A stretch of 64,000 bases of DNA from Desulfosudis oleivorans (GCA_020723325.1 DYJD01000016.1:62001-126000), one strand, 5' to 3'; shown: positions 18,101 through 24,746, numbered from the stretch's first letter. Numbers and translations are program-made. The notes: generated from the sequence alone by a model not told the origin.

Positions 18101-18324
18101 GATATCCAAATGGGATAAGCCCGGTGGGATGCTATGATATGGTCGGCAATGTTTGGGAGTGGACAAAAACTCCTTATCGGGATGGCTCAGAATACTATGC
18201 GCTTCGCGGGGGCGCGTGGTACTTCGACCGGCTCTACGCTCGTTGTGCGGCGCGCAGCTACCTCTTCCACCCGTACGACCGGTACAATTATGTTGGTTTT
18301 CGGTGCTCCGGGACGAATGTTTAA
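15106..18324 (+). CDS. Caspase-like protease-NTPase-TPR protein with C-terminal FGE/C-type-lectin domain (putative DGR target 4)
   Basis: 1072 residues. The N-terminal peptidase C14 (caspase/metacaspase) domain carries the His-Cys dyad: H85 in WSGHGE and C133 in LDTCYSG. A STAND-like NTPase follows with Walker A GPAGSGKS (about residue 297) and Walker B LVIDGLDES (about 393). Residues about 700-840 hold TPR-like repeats (ALNSHGIRCRVAGKSREAG, SLNHLGVLYGEAGKHQDAL). The FGE-sulfatase domain starts at about residue 855 and is very similar to that of the KAP protein at 7775. The C-terminal 35 codons, RGGAW to GFRC, are the putative variable repeat. The layout equals a bacterial NLR: protease effector, switch ATPase, ligand-binding tail. 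The lipase encoded just upstream is a candidate substrate or co-effector. Confidence 0.92.
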   Translation: MGTEPNEKTVARYVGIGVGNYKHYSELSKAITDVREIGEVLKQYYFEGRLIEDPDSEKIWPELNSKIEMNSFPSGGSLIVLWSGHGENSPEGKLRLVPTDGLPSGTPEPSSETLAGFAARTGASQILLILDTCYSGRGVTPSVDIAARVIRELPPNAQKVWFGVVASTMDFARARDGIFGSHLLRLLREGPVSAENCLRWSIHSAGVRGDDFIDALFDEWDDSYQKPKRAETGHPSILLPNPNYDPNAPEQLVEHLLMAAQGRAPDEEGSFFTGRTAQLDQIASWIRERKPGVFLVTGPAGSGKSALLGRIVSLSNPEERSKIAGRDSFEHADPGQKVVHAHVHARGITAEGLCGLIDAQLVRKGVLPKNLSGPRNRGELLGAMERRETRLLLVIDGLDESGSEASRIAKDVIRMLALECLVLVSTREIQVQEGGLSLTQTLGPVQTIDLGAEEIQEQTRRDIRAYVNKRLSQVSEKMDPEVIFTAIQHIHNEQQEGAFLLAQMITAQLRSNPVNTSRKDLERQLYRSIEAAFERELSRISLHDADERESSNTAKELLTALAWGYGAGLPDDLWPIVGTALSQTGVIYQRSDVFRLLTKAGRYIVESGEAGRAVYRLSHQRILEHLHPKPDTMKKRIMEEDTASRVAVTLVRYYKEFMEQGRLPKEHPYLLHNLWLHCVDSGERGIAFFRDLVHYYKPNFFLPDLAKALNSHGIRCRVAGKSREAGTSLAEAVGIYSDLAEINSAFLPDLAASLNHLGVLYGEAGKHQDALAATERAVRIHRELAEFNSAFLPDLADDLCNLGIYQSEILGEGLIEKSPGMEAVQIYKKLSRKSSAFMPDLIRAERSLILRYDQMVLVEAGPFLYGDPPEERSIEQPYYIDIYPVTNEQYRKFMDAGGYSNETFWSSAGFEWKEKNNITCPKFWNDEKWNKDGHPVVGVSYHEAEAYAKWAGKSLPTEMEWERAARGTDGRLYPWGNEFDLERCNTWESRSDQTSHVTRYPNGISPVGCYDMVGNVWEWTKTPYRDGSEYYALRGGAWYFDRLYARCAARSYLFHPYDRYNYVGFRCSGTNV
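18205..18309 (+). repeat. Putative DGR variable repeat, VR4
   Basis: 35 codons, one more than in the other copies. The variable codons are TAC, TTC, GAC, CTC, AGC, CAC and similar, nearly all NNC, while codons for ARCAAR, the CCG proline and GFRC stay constant. This is the clearest adenine-derived pattern of the four. Confidence 0.75.
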
Positions 18325-18353
18325 CCTGTTCCCTTTTACTCTTTTACCCTTTG

Positions 18354-18368
18354 CCCGCCAGAGGCGGG
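18354..18368 (+). promoter_or_regulatory. Hairpin 3' of VR4
   Basis: CCCGCC-AGA-GGCGGG, a perfect 6-bp stem with 3-nt loop, 29 bp after the stop codon, in the same flank context as after targets 2 and 3. It is the best-preserved of the three hairpins. Confidence 0.55.
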
Positions 18369-18380
18369 TCGGAATTGCTT

Positions 18381-18446
18381 GAAGTCGACGCAATTACAAA
18401 AGTATATGATTACATTTTGAGGCTGATCCGCAAGATCGACATATAT
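18381..18446 (+). pseudogene. 5' remnant of avd after target 4
   Basis: The frame reads EVDAITKVYDYILRLIRKID, clearly the same protein start as the avd remnant at 9817 (EVDAITKLYEYILWVIPKLD). Similarity fades after about 22 codons; a REP copy follows at 18511. There is no ATG; the frame runs in from upstream. Confidence 0.65.
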
Positions 18447-18733
18447 CGAGAAATGTGCAATTCCCTATGTGTGACGGCATGGAAAGGCTTTGATGATCGC
18501 CCCGGCCGGAATCGCGGCTGGAAGCCGCTCCCACAGCGTGGATAAGTGGGTACCATGCCGAAAGCCAAATCCTGTTTTAGGGAGATTGAAAACTGTAATT
18601 TACCATTTTCTATAATCAGAACGTTTTTCACCAAGTCACAAAGAAAAACGATTTCAACCGGCGCAGCCGGAAAAGCTTCGTGTCCTCCGTGTACTTCAGC
18701 GCAGCGGGTGGTTAAAAAACAGATAAAAATTGT
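18447..18733. other. Intergenic debris and REP copy 2
   Basis: 287 bp. It contains a REP on the minus strand (18511-18534, core GCGGCTGGAAGCCGC) and low-information sequence (CACCAAGTCACAAAGAAAAA, CGTGTCCTCCGTG). I searched for a DGR template repeat or reverse-transcriptase start and saw none. No toxin gene follows the Phd antitoxin in its downstream direction. Confidence 0.6.
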
Positions 18734-18991
18734 TCAAACAGCATCCCGGAGGTCGCTAAAATCAGCGTCGGTTATCTCGATGTTCTCTTTTTCCATATCC
18801 TGACGAAAGCTTTTCAATCTTTTCCAAAATTCGCCTTGCCGGATTTTGAGCCGCTCATATTTTTGAAAGGAAAGCAATACAGCAACCGGTTTGCCATAGC
18901 GAGTAATGGTAAAGGAAATGCCTGATTGCGCTGCATGGATGATTTTCGTCAGTTTGCTTTTGGCTTCCACGATTGAAATTTGTTTTTCCAT
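18734..18991 (-). CDS. Phd/YefM-family antitoxin, apparently orphan
   Basis: 85 residues starting MEKQISIVEAKSKLTKIIHA, with the family's typical 'v.eAk..l..li..a..g....itr.gkpvavl.s...y..l' pattern (FTITRYGKPVAVLLSFQKYERL). In type II toxin-antitoxin systems this protein binds DNA through its N-terminal domain and neutralises a Doc, RelE or PIN toxin with its C-terminal tail. The usual partner position, just downstream on the minus strand (below 18734), contains no reading frame of that kind. The start ATG is 9 bp after the stop of the ketopantoate reductase gene, so it may be expressed from that transcript. It could be a solitary regulator or a remnant. Confidence 0.8.
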   Translation of the reverse strand: MEKQISIVEAKSKLTKIIHAAQSGISFTITRYGKPVAVLLSFQKYERLKIRQGEFWKRLKSFRQDMEKENIEITDADFSDLRDAV

Positions 18992-18999
18992 GAATTTTC

Positions 19000-20016
19000 T
19001 CAGAGGCCCTGCTCCAATTCCTTAAGCAGGTCCTTTCCGGACCAATCCCGCTTTCCCCCTGCTTCCGCGGCCCGGATCAAGGCCACCAGCCGGGCGTTGA
19101 CCGGCGCGGTTTTTTCCAGGCGCTGGGCCAGGCGGACGATCTCGCCGTTCAGCCAGTCCACCTCGGTGACCCGGCCGGCGGCCAGATCCTCCCACATGGA
19201 GGAGCGCGCCAGAGGGTCCATGGCCAGCATCTTGTTGGCGATGACGGGGAACAGCCAGTCGGGCGCGGCCAGGAGCCACGGAATCCAGTGGGCCGGCAGG
19301 GGCGTCAACTTGGCCGGCTTGATGCCGGCCGCATCCAGCAGGCGCAAGGCCTCGCGCTGGGCCAGAACCAGGCATTTGCGGAAGGGGCGCTGGGAAAGCT
19401 GGGTCTTGAGAGGCAGGTTGGACAGGGCATTGATGGAGTTGTTCAGGTTGAGCAGGAGTTTGGCCCATTGCACCGGCAGCATGTCCGCATGCTGCGTGAG
19501 GGGCAGCCCAGCCTTGGCAAAGTCAGGCATGAAGGCGCCCAGGGCCGGATGCTGCTCAATCTCCAGACCCCCTTCAGAACCTTGATGAAAATGGCCCTGG
19601 CCATGATTGACCACATTGAATTGCACCATGCCGGTGAGAATGATCCGGCCGGGCAGGGCGGCCCGCAGCAGGTCGGCGTTGCCCAGGCCGTTTTGAAAAC
19701 TGATCACCACCGCGCCGGGCTTGAGCACTTTTGCCAGATCCTCTCCGGCTTTAGCGGTGCCGGCGGACTTGACCGTGACCAGCACCAGGTCGGCGGAAGC
19801 GGCGGCTTGGGCTTCAGTGGCAAACCGAAAACCCTGGGAATCCAGGCGGACATCCAAACCCTTCAGATCGGTCAGGTGCAGGCCCTGGCGGGATAGCTCC
19901 CCGCCGATTCTCCGGCGGCCGATGAGGGTCACCGAAGATCCCGCGGCAGCCAGGCGGCCGCCCACATAGCAGCCCACGCTGCCGGCGCCGAAAATGCAGA
20001 TGTTTTTTTTGGTCAT
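19000..20016 (-). CDS. panE: 2-dehydropantoate 2-reductase (ketopantoate reductase)
   Basis: 338 residues. The N-terminal Rossmann fold has GAGSVGCYVGGRLA (residues about 9-22) for NADPH; a conserved block GMVQFNVVNHGQGHFHQG and the catalytic-helix region WAKLLLNLNNSINALSNLPL follow, with EVDWLNGEIVRLAQR near the C-terminus. The reaction is NADPH-dependent reduction of ketopantoate to pantoate in pantothenate/CoA synthesis. Several paralogous lineages share this fold, so the substrate is likely but not certain. CAGGAGGAAAA precedes the ATG. A palindromic repeat element (20036-20181) sits just upstream of the gene. Confidence 0.85.
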   Translation of the reverse strand: MTKKNICIFGAGSVGCYVGGRLAAAGSSVTLIGRRRIGGELSRQGLHLTDLKGLDVRLDSQGFRFATEAQAAASADLVLVTVKSAGTAKAGEDLAKVLKPGAVVISFQNGLGNADLLRAALPGRIILTGMVQFNVVNHGQGHFHQGSEGGLEIEQHPALGAFMPDFAKAGLPLTQHADMLPVQWAKLLLNLNNSINALSNLPLKTQLSQRPFRKCLVLAQREALRLLDAAGIKPAKLTPLPAHWIPWLLAAPDWLFPVIANKMLAMDPLARSSMWEDLAAGRVTEVDWLNGEIVRLAQRLEKTAPVNARLVALIRAAEAGGKRDWSGKDLLKELEQGL

Positions 20017-20035
20017 CGGTTTTCCTCCTGGTTTT

Positions 20036-20181
20036 CTCGGGGTCGGGGTCGGTATCGGAATCGGTATCGAAAAAAAACAGGTGAATAGTCCGAAGGCTGA
20101 AGACTGAAGGTTTTAGGACATTGTTCCATCAAATACCGAAAAAAATTCGACCCCGATACCGATAGCGACCCCGACCCCGAT
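20036..20181. repeat. GGGGTC/GGTATC palindromic element, copy 2
   Basis: Full-length copy with the same arms as copy 1 and the centre ACAGGTGAATAGTCCGAAGG, CTGAAGACTGAAGG, ACATTGTTCC. Same orientation as copy 1 and the copy at 29114. Confidence 0.88.
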
Positions 20182-20220
20182 TTTGCCCTCCGAGAGCTAC
20201 TCTGAAAAAAGGAGTTCGGC

Positions 20221-21189
20221 TCAATGCCCTGGTGCTGAATCCGCTTCACCGGCAGCAGTGGAACGAGACCCACCCATATAATTCAAAGCTTTTTCCTTGA
20301 GTTCCCTGAATTTGTCCGAAGCCAGCTCCAGTTTTTCCTCCCATTCCGGATTGGGTTTCTGATCCTTGATGGCCTGGTTGAAGGTGATGATCACCGCGGT
20401 CTGGAAAAAGGGCTTGAACAGGGCCAGCTTGATGCCGTAAGCCAGGGTTAGGGCCGTGCCCAGCCAGAAAAGCTTCAGGGTTTCGTTGGCGGACAGCATG
20501 GCAAGAAAGCCAAAGGGGATGAGCAGCACCAGAAAAACCACGATAAAGGCCACAAAATTCACGGCGGCGCAACCCGCAGCGGTGGTGAGCAGGGGTTTCC
20601 AGTTCTGGGCATACAGAATCACGCCCTGTTTGGCGCTTTCCCAGATGTTGTCGTTTTTACGGGCCAGATTGTAGCTCAAAATGGTTTCATCCACATAGGT
20701 GAGGGAGAAATCAATGACACTGTTGGCGATCTTGGCCACGCTCTCCAGGCCCGGTATGGGCAGAAAATCCGCAATTTGGGCCACGGTGCGGTTAAAGGCC
20801 CGGATGATGCCGTCCACCAGGCGGTCCACCACAAACAGGGTGGAAACCTCCTTGAACATGCGGGTGACGACCTCCTTGCCGTACTGGAATTGATTGACGC
20901 CCTCGGGCAGTTTGCCGTTCTGAATGATTTCGGTAATGACGGCGATGTGGCCGGCATCCACCAGGTAGAGCAGATATTGTTTGGCCAGGCGCATGAGTCC
21001 GTAAAGCACGCCCAGGCCAATGAGAAAGATGAGGGCGCCGATTCCGCCGAAAATTTTAGCCATGATCAGGATGATGCCGATATACAGAGCCATGGCCACC
21101 CCCAGGGCGCCGTAAATGGCCGTGCGCACGATGAGATAGGGCGTGGTCTTGAGCAAAATGCCGCTGGCTTCACCAAAATGAAAATTCAT
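20221..21189 (-). CDS. Integral membrane protein of unknown function
   Basis: 322 residues. Hydrophobic segments at about residues 18-35, 45-65, 195-240 and 250-270 indicate four to six membrane helices, with an internal amphipathic region (VDRLVDGIIRAFNRTVAQIA) and a charged C-terminal tail (EWEEKLELASDKFRELKEKA). I do not recognise a named family. AAGGAGGAACC precedes the ATG. The gene lies 24 bp downstream of the Ser/Thr kinase-DUF1566 gene on the same strand, so the two are probably one transcript and the membrane protein may be a partner or target of the kinase. Confidence 0.75.
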   Translation of the reverse strand: MNFHFGEASGILLKTTPYLIVRTAIYGALGVAMALYIGIILIMAKIFGGIGALIFLIGLGVLYGLMRLAKQYLLYLVDAGHIAVITEIIQNGKLPEGVNQFQYGKEVVTRMFKEVSTLFVVDRLVDGIIRAFNRTVAQIADFLPIPGLESVAKIANSVIDFSLTYVDETILSYNLARKNDNIWESAKQGVILYAQNWKPLLTTAAGCAAVNFVAFIVVFLVLLIPFGFLAMLSANETLKLFWLGTALTLAYGIKLALFKPFFQTAVIITFNQAIKDQKPNPEWEEKLELASDKFRELKEKALNYMGGSRSTAAGEADSAPGH

Positions 21190-21213
21190 AGGTTCCTCCT
21201 TATTTAAGGGATT

Positions 21214-22575
21214 TCAAGAATTCCAAACGCAAACTCCTTTGACATACAACGAATCCAGTACATCCGCCGAAGCCACAAAGCCCATTTCCATGTTCACAAA
21301 CCAGGCTGCCAGGTGGGAACGGCTGTCCCCGCTCCAGATCCATTGCTGGTCAGGGGAGAAAGGGGATTTCAGGCAGAAATCCTCCCCAGGGGGCGGCGGA
21401 TTCAGGAGGGTCAGGAGTTCATTCACCGTGGGCAGGCGCCAGTGATTGAACCCGCCCAGGCGGATTTCATTCAGCTTGTCTATATATTCAAAGGCCTGTT
21501 GCCATGGCAGGGGGTATGCCGAGCCCCCGCCCTGCCAGACCAGCGCGGTAGTGTGATCAATCACCAGGTCCGGCTGGGTTGTCTCCAGCCGGTTTAGGCA
21601 ATAGGTCTTGGGCCGGTGCAGGTCGTTTATATCAAAAACGGTTTTGGCATGTTTGGCCAGGACCCGGTCCGGCCGGGAGCGCAAAGGCGTGCCGGGTTCC
21701 AGGGATGGTTGGCCGGCTGAAGACACTGCGGAATCGTCGGCAAGCACACAGGCCTTATTCTTTTGGTTTTGATAATCAGCCAGAACCTGCTCAATTTCCA
21801 TCCGCATGGTCCGGGCCTCCTGAAACCGATCCTCCGGTCTGGAACTGACGGCTTTCAACAGGAGCTCATCCCAGGCGCGGTCCAGATCCGGATTCAGGCG
21901 GCTGGGTGTTTGGGGCGGGGTCTGGGGCAGCAGGCCGGTGAGCAGGCGATACAGCATGACCCCTGTGGAATACAGATCCGCGCGAAGATCCACCGCCTCA
22001 GGGCCGGCAATCTGTTCCGGGGCCGCATAAAATTTGGTTCCTATGAATAAATCCGCATTCTCCACCCCGGTTTCGCCTCTTTTTTTGGAAAGGCCGAAGT
22101 CAACGATTTTCACCCGGCCTTGATCCGTCAGCATGATGTTGAAGGGCTTGAGATCCCGGTGAATAATGCCGGCGTCATGCAACCGCTGAAGCCCCCCAAG
22201 AATTTCCATGATCAGGCGGGCGGCCTTGGCCGCCGGCACCACCCGGGTGGGGGCATCGGCCCAATAAGCTTCGCCGATGAAGGTCCCCAGGTTGTGGCTT
22301 AAATATTCCATTACATAAAACAACCGGTCGTTTTCCTCTTCCAGGCTGAAGATATCCACCAGATTGGGGTGGCGCAGGTTGGCGCTGACGGCGGCTTCTT
22401 GAACGAACCGGCGGCGGAGCTGCGCCATGCCCATTTTTTCAATGAGTTTGGGGCTCGGGGATAGTGCTTTGACAGCGGCGATTTTATGGATTCCGGGAAT
22501 GATGACCTTATAGACAACGCCCATGGCACCCCTGCCCAGGATGGCCCGAATTTCATATTTTCCGATGGATTTCAT
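21214..22575 (-). CDS. Serine/threonine protein kinase fused to DUF1566 domain
   Basis: 453 residues. Hanks-type kinase: glycine loop GRGAMGVVY (about residues 14-22), VK lysine in AAVKALS, catalytic loop HRDLKPFN, DFG in VDFGLSKK, and activation segment GTKFYAAPEQ. A linker around residues 270-320 is polar and lacks a membrane helix. Residues about 335-453 are a DUF1566 (Lcl C-terminal) domain: DHTTALVWQ, LGGFNHWRLPTVNELLTLL, WSGDSRS, GVCVWN. DUF1566 shares the C-type-lectin/FGE-like organisation and is usually a ligand-binding module, so this kinase may be switched by a ligand bound at its C-terminus. This is a different family from the island's FGE domains. The Shine-Dalgarno is weak. Confidence 0.9.
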   Translation of the reverse strand: MKSIGKYEIRAILGRGAMGVVYKVIIPGIHKIAAVKALSPSPKLIEKMGMAQLRRRFVQEAAVSANLRHPNLVDIFSLEEENDRLFYVMEYLSHNLGTFIGEAYWADAPTRVVPAAKAARLIMEILGGLQRLHDAGIIHRDLKPFNIMLTDQGRVKIVDFGLSKKRGETGVENADLFIGTKFYAAPEQIAGPEAVDLRADLYSTGVMLYRLLTGLLPQTPPQTPSRLNPDLDRAWDELLLKAVSSRPEDRFQEARTMRMEIEQVLADYQNQKNKACVLADDSAVSSAGQPSLEPGTPLRSRPDRVLAKHAKTVFDINDLHRPKTYCLNRLETTQPDLVIDHTTALVWQGGGSAYPLPWQQAFEYIDKLNEIRLGGFNHWRLPTVNELLTLLNPPPPGEDFCLKSPFSPDQQWIWSGDSRSHLAAWFVNMEMGFVASADVLDSLYVKGVCVWNS

Positions 22576-23259
22576 TGCTATAGGTATTCTCTTGCGTGAG
22601 TATCAGAAAGCAATCATGGATGGGCGATAGCACAGGGTTGAATCGGGTGTCAATACGGGCTTTACACTATGCCAGGGCAATCGCATTTGTTTATCGGAGT
22701 CAGGGTCGAAAGAAATGCGGAACTCGGAACGCGGAACGCGGAATGATTGAAGGGGAATGCGGGGTGTGGGGTGTTGATCGGGGTCGGGGTCGCTATCGGT
22801 ATCGGGGTCGAATTTTTTTCAGGAATTTGAAAGAACAATGTCCTATAGTCTTCAGCCTTCGGACTATTCACCTGTTTTTTTCCCGATACCGATACCGACC
22901 CCGACCCCGACCCCGACCCTGAAAAAAATACATGAATTTCCCCGCTGTATGCGATTCTGTTGAACCGGTCTGAAGAAATGCTTGCCAGTGTTGGGAGGAT
23001 ATGGTATTTTAGGCTCGTACTTAGTTATTGGTCAACTTTCCTTTCCAAACCTTCCCCCCGGGAAAACCCGGACAAGAAATTTTTTGGTGTATTCAATAAT
23101 CACCATGGGGCTTGAATAAAAAGCCCCTCTCACAAAAACACATTGCTGCAGGACTGACTACTATCGGCGCAAGTATTGTGACTGCTCTTTCAGAGTTTGC
23201 TTGTTTTTCCGATATCCGTCACAGGCCAAATATAACTTTTTTCCGGTAGGGTTAACCAT
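22576..23259. other. Long intergenic region between divergent genes
   Basis: 684 bp. It holds a GGGGTC/GGTATC element (22776-22920), a CCGGG-AAAA-CCCGG hairpin near 23058-23071 and a GGGGCTT-N7-AAGCCCC hairpin at 23107-23127. Promoters for the kinase (minus) and the PilZ gene (plus) must lie here, but I see no clear consensus. No protein-coding frame is convincing. Confidence 0.55.
22776..22920. repeat. GGGGTC/GGTATC palindromic element, copy 3 (inverted)
   Basis: Full-length copy in reverse orientation: the centre reads GAACAATGTCCTATAGTCTT, CAGCCTTCGGACTATTCACC, the reverse complement of the centre in copies 2 and 4. The right arm has an extra CCCCGA repeat unit. Confidence 0.88.
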
Positions 23260-23637
23260 ATGGGTGAATTTGCATATCAAGAACGGAGGCATCACCATCG
23301 CTATCAGACCCGATCCGATGTTTATGCGGCATTCATGCCCCGTTCCACCAAACGCGGCCAGATTATCGACATCAGCATGAGCGGGTTGGCGTTTCATTAT
23401 ATTGCCGACCGGAAACGTTCCGGCGAGAGACGGCTGTCCCTGATCGTGCCTGGTGAAGGTCTTTTCCTCAATGATCTGCATTGCAGTCAGATTTCCGATA
23501 TTTTGGTTTCAAACACCGGCCTTTTCACTGCAGCGCCCATCCGGCGCTGCAGTGTGGCCTTTCAAAATCTGAAACCGGAACAAGCTTCCCTGGTGGCGCT
23601 TTTTATCAACCGCTATGCCCTGGAAGCAGCGGTTTGA
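23260..23637 (+). CDS. PilZ-domain protein
   Basis: 125 residues. The N-terminal RRHHHRY matches the RxxxR c-di-GMP-binding loop and DISMSGLAF matches the D/NxSxxG strand motif of PilZ domains. It is a single small domain with no other module, so it should act as a c-di-GMP receptor that docks on another protein. It is convergent with the PspA cluster (2 bp between stop codons) and divergent from the kinase-DUF1566 gene. Confidence 0.85.
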   Translation: MGEFAYQERRHHHRYQTRSDVYAAFMPRSTKRGQIIDISMSGLAFHYIADRKRSGERRLSLIVPGEGLFLNDLHCSQISDILVSNTGLFTAAPIRRCSVAFQNLKPEQASLVALFINRYALEAAV

Positions 23638-23638
23638 A

Positions 23639-24181
23639 TCAGATTGTATCCGCAAGGATTTCCTCTGCCTGGTGTTTGAGCCGGCCAAAGGGATCGGTTG
23701 TGACCTCAGGATAATCCTTTGGGCTGCTTTCCGGGCCTGGGAAAAGAAAGTACAGGGCTTGCACCAGGAAAAACAGCCAGATGGCAAGGGCCCAGCCGGA
23801 TAAGGAATGGGGTGCAAGGCGCGCCAACAGCAGGCCCCCGCCCACCCCCACCAGCAGTTCCTTGAGGAGGCCCTTGACCAGACCTTGGCCCAGGCAAAGG
23901 CCGCTGCGGATCCAGCAAAAGGCCGCCAGTTGAAGGGCTAAAGCGATTCTCCAATTCACCAGGAGGGTCACGGCCGCGGTCATGGCCAGGGGCAGCACCA
24001 GGTCTTTCATGGGCCGGCGGCCCCAGCGGGCCAGCAGCAGACAATATGCGGCAAGGCAACACCAGGCACCCATGGGTTTGGCAACAACCATGGGCAGCAC
24101 AGGCATGACGGCCAGGAACCCCACCGCGCTGAACAGGCCGAAAAGGATCGTGGTCCGGACCGGTCTTGGGCTGGTATTCAT
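23639..24181 (-). CDS. Small integral membrane protein of unknown function
   Basis: 180 residues with four or five hydrophobic segments (about 10-35, 38-52, 60-85, 92-120, 125-150) and a polar C-terminus (PFGRLKHQAEEILADTI). The start codon overlaps the stop of the PspA-like gene by 4 bp (ATGA), indicating translational coupling. In its position after pspA it could be a membrane anchor or sensor for the phage-shock-type response, but no Psp family motif is recognised. Confidence 0.75.
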   Translation of the reverse strand: MNTSPRPVRTTILFGLFSAVGFLAVMPVLPMVVAKPMGAWCCLAAYCLLLARWGRRPMKDLVLPLAMTAAVTLLVNWRIALALQLAAFCWIRSGLCLGQGLVKGLLKELLVGVGGGLLLARLAPHSLSGWALAIWLFFLVQALYFLFPGPESSPKDYPEVTTDPFGRLKHQAEEILADTI

Positions 24182-24726
24182 GCGTCACCTCCTTTCAAGC
24201 TTTCTTTGCGGCGCAGCAGTTCCAGTTCGATTTCTTCATCAGACAGCTCCGGCGGCGGCTCAAAGGCCTGGCCGCAGATAGGCGCGCTTTTCATTTCCCG
24301 GCGCTGGAAAAAGGCCGCGGCCTGCAATTTGACCGCATCCAGCTCATGCTGTTGCCGCTCGATGGTATCCTTGAGGCCCGCGGCTTCATCGGCCAAGCCG
24401 GCGGCATGTCGGGTCATTTCCCTTTGATATTGATCCAAACGGCCGGCTTTTTTGATGAGCAGGCGGGCGATGTCGTCCCGCTGCTTTTCAAGGGCCGCCT
24501 GGATGTCGGCTTCGGTTTTTTCCCATTCCAGCCTACGGGCCGCCGCTTCCTTTTCCGCGCGGCTGCCCAGGGCCGCTAATTGTTCCAGGCGGACCTTTTT
24601 GGCTGTTAGAGCGTTTTCCATGTCGCGGATGCATTGCTTCAAGACCAGGCCCTTGTCCTCGATTTCATCCATTACCCCGTGAATATCGGCTTTGCATAGT
24701 TTGATAAAGCGGTTGATGATGGTCAT
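24178..24726 (-). CDS. PspA/IM30-like protein
   Basis: 182 residues, almost wholly coiled coil (about residues 10-140), beginning MTIINRFIKLCKADIHGVMD and IEDKGLVLKQCIRDMENAL, the amphipathic helix and first coil characteristic of PspA/Vipp1/IM30 (family length 220-230). It is shorter than usual at the C-terminus, so the last helix may be missing. PspA proteins polymerise on damaged inner membranes and preserve the proton-motive force. AAAGGAGCC precedes the ATG. It lies between a vWA protein and a small membrane protein on one strand, suggesting one envelope-maintenance operon. Confidence 0.82.
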   Translation of the reverse strand: MTIINRFIKLCKADIHGVMDEIEDKGLVLKQCIRDMENALTAKKVRLEQLAALGSRAEKEAAARRLEWEKTEADIQAALEKQRDDIARLLIKKAGRLDQYQREMTRHAAGLADEAAGLKDTIERQQHELDAVKLQAAAFFQRREMKSAPICGQAFEPPPELSDEEIELELLRRKESLKGGDA

Positions 24727-24746
24727 TTTGGGGCTCCTTTCTTTTT

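Noticed and set aside
18325-18733. Possible DGR template repeat or RT after target 4
   Set aside because: No block resembling the RGGSW to GFRC DNA and no RT motif was found on either strand; only an avd remnant and REP.
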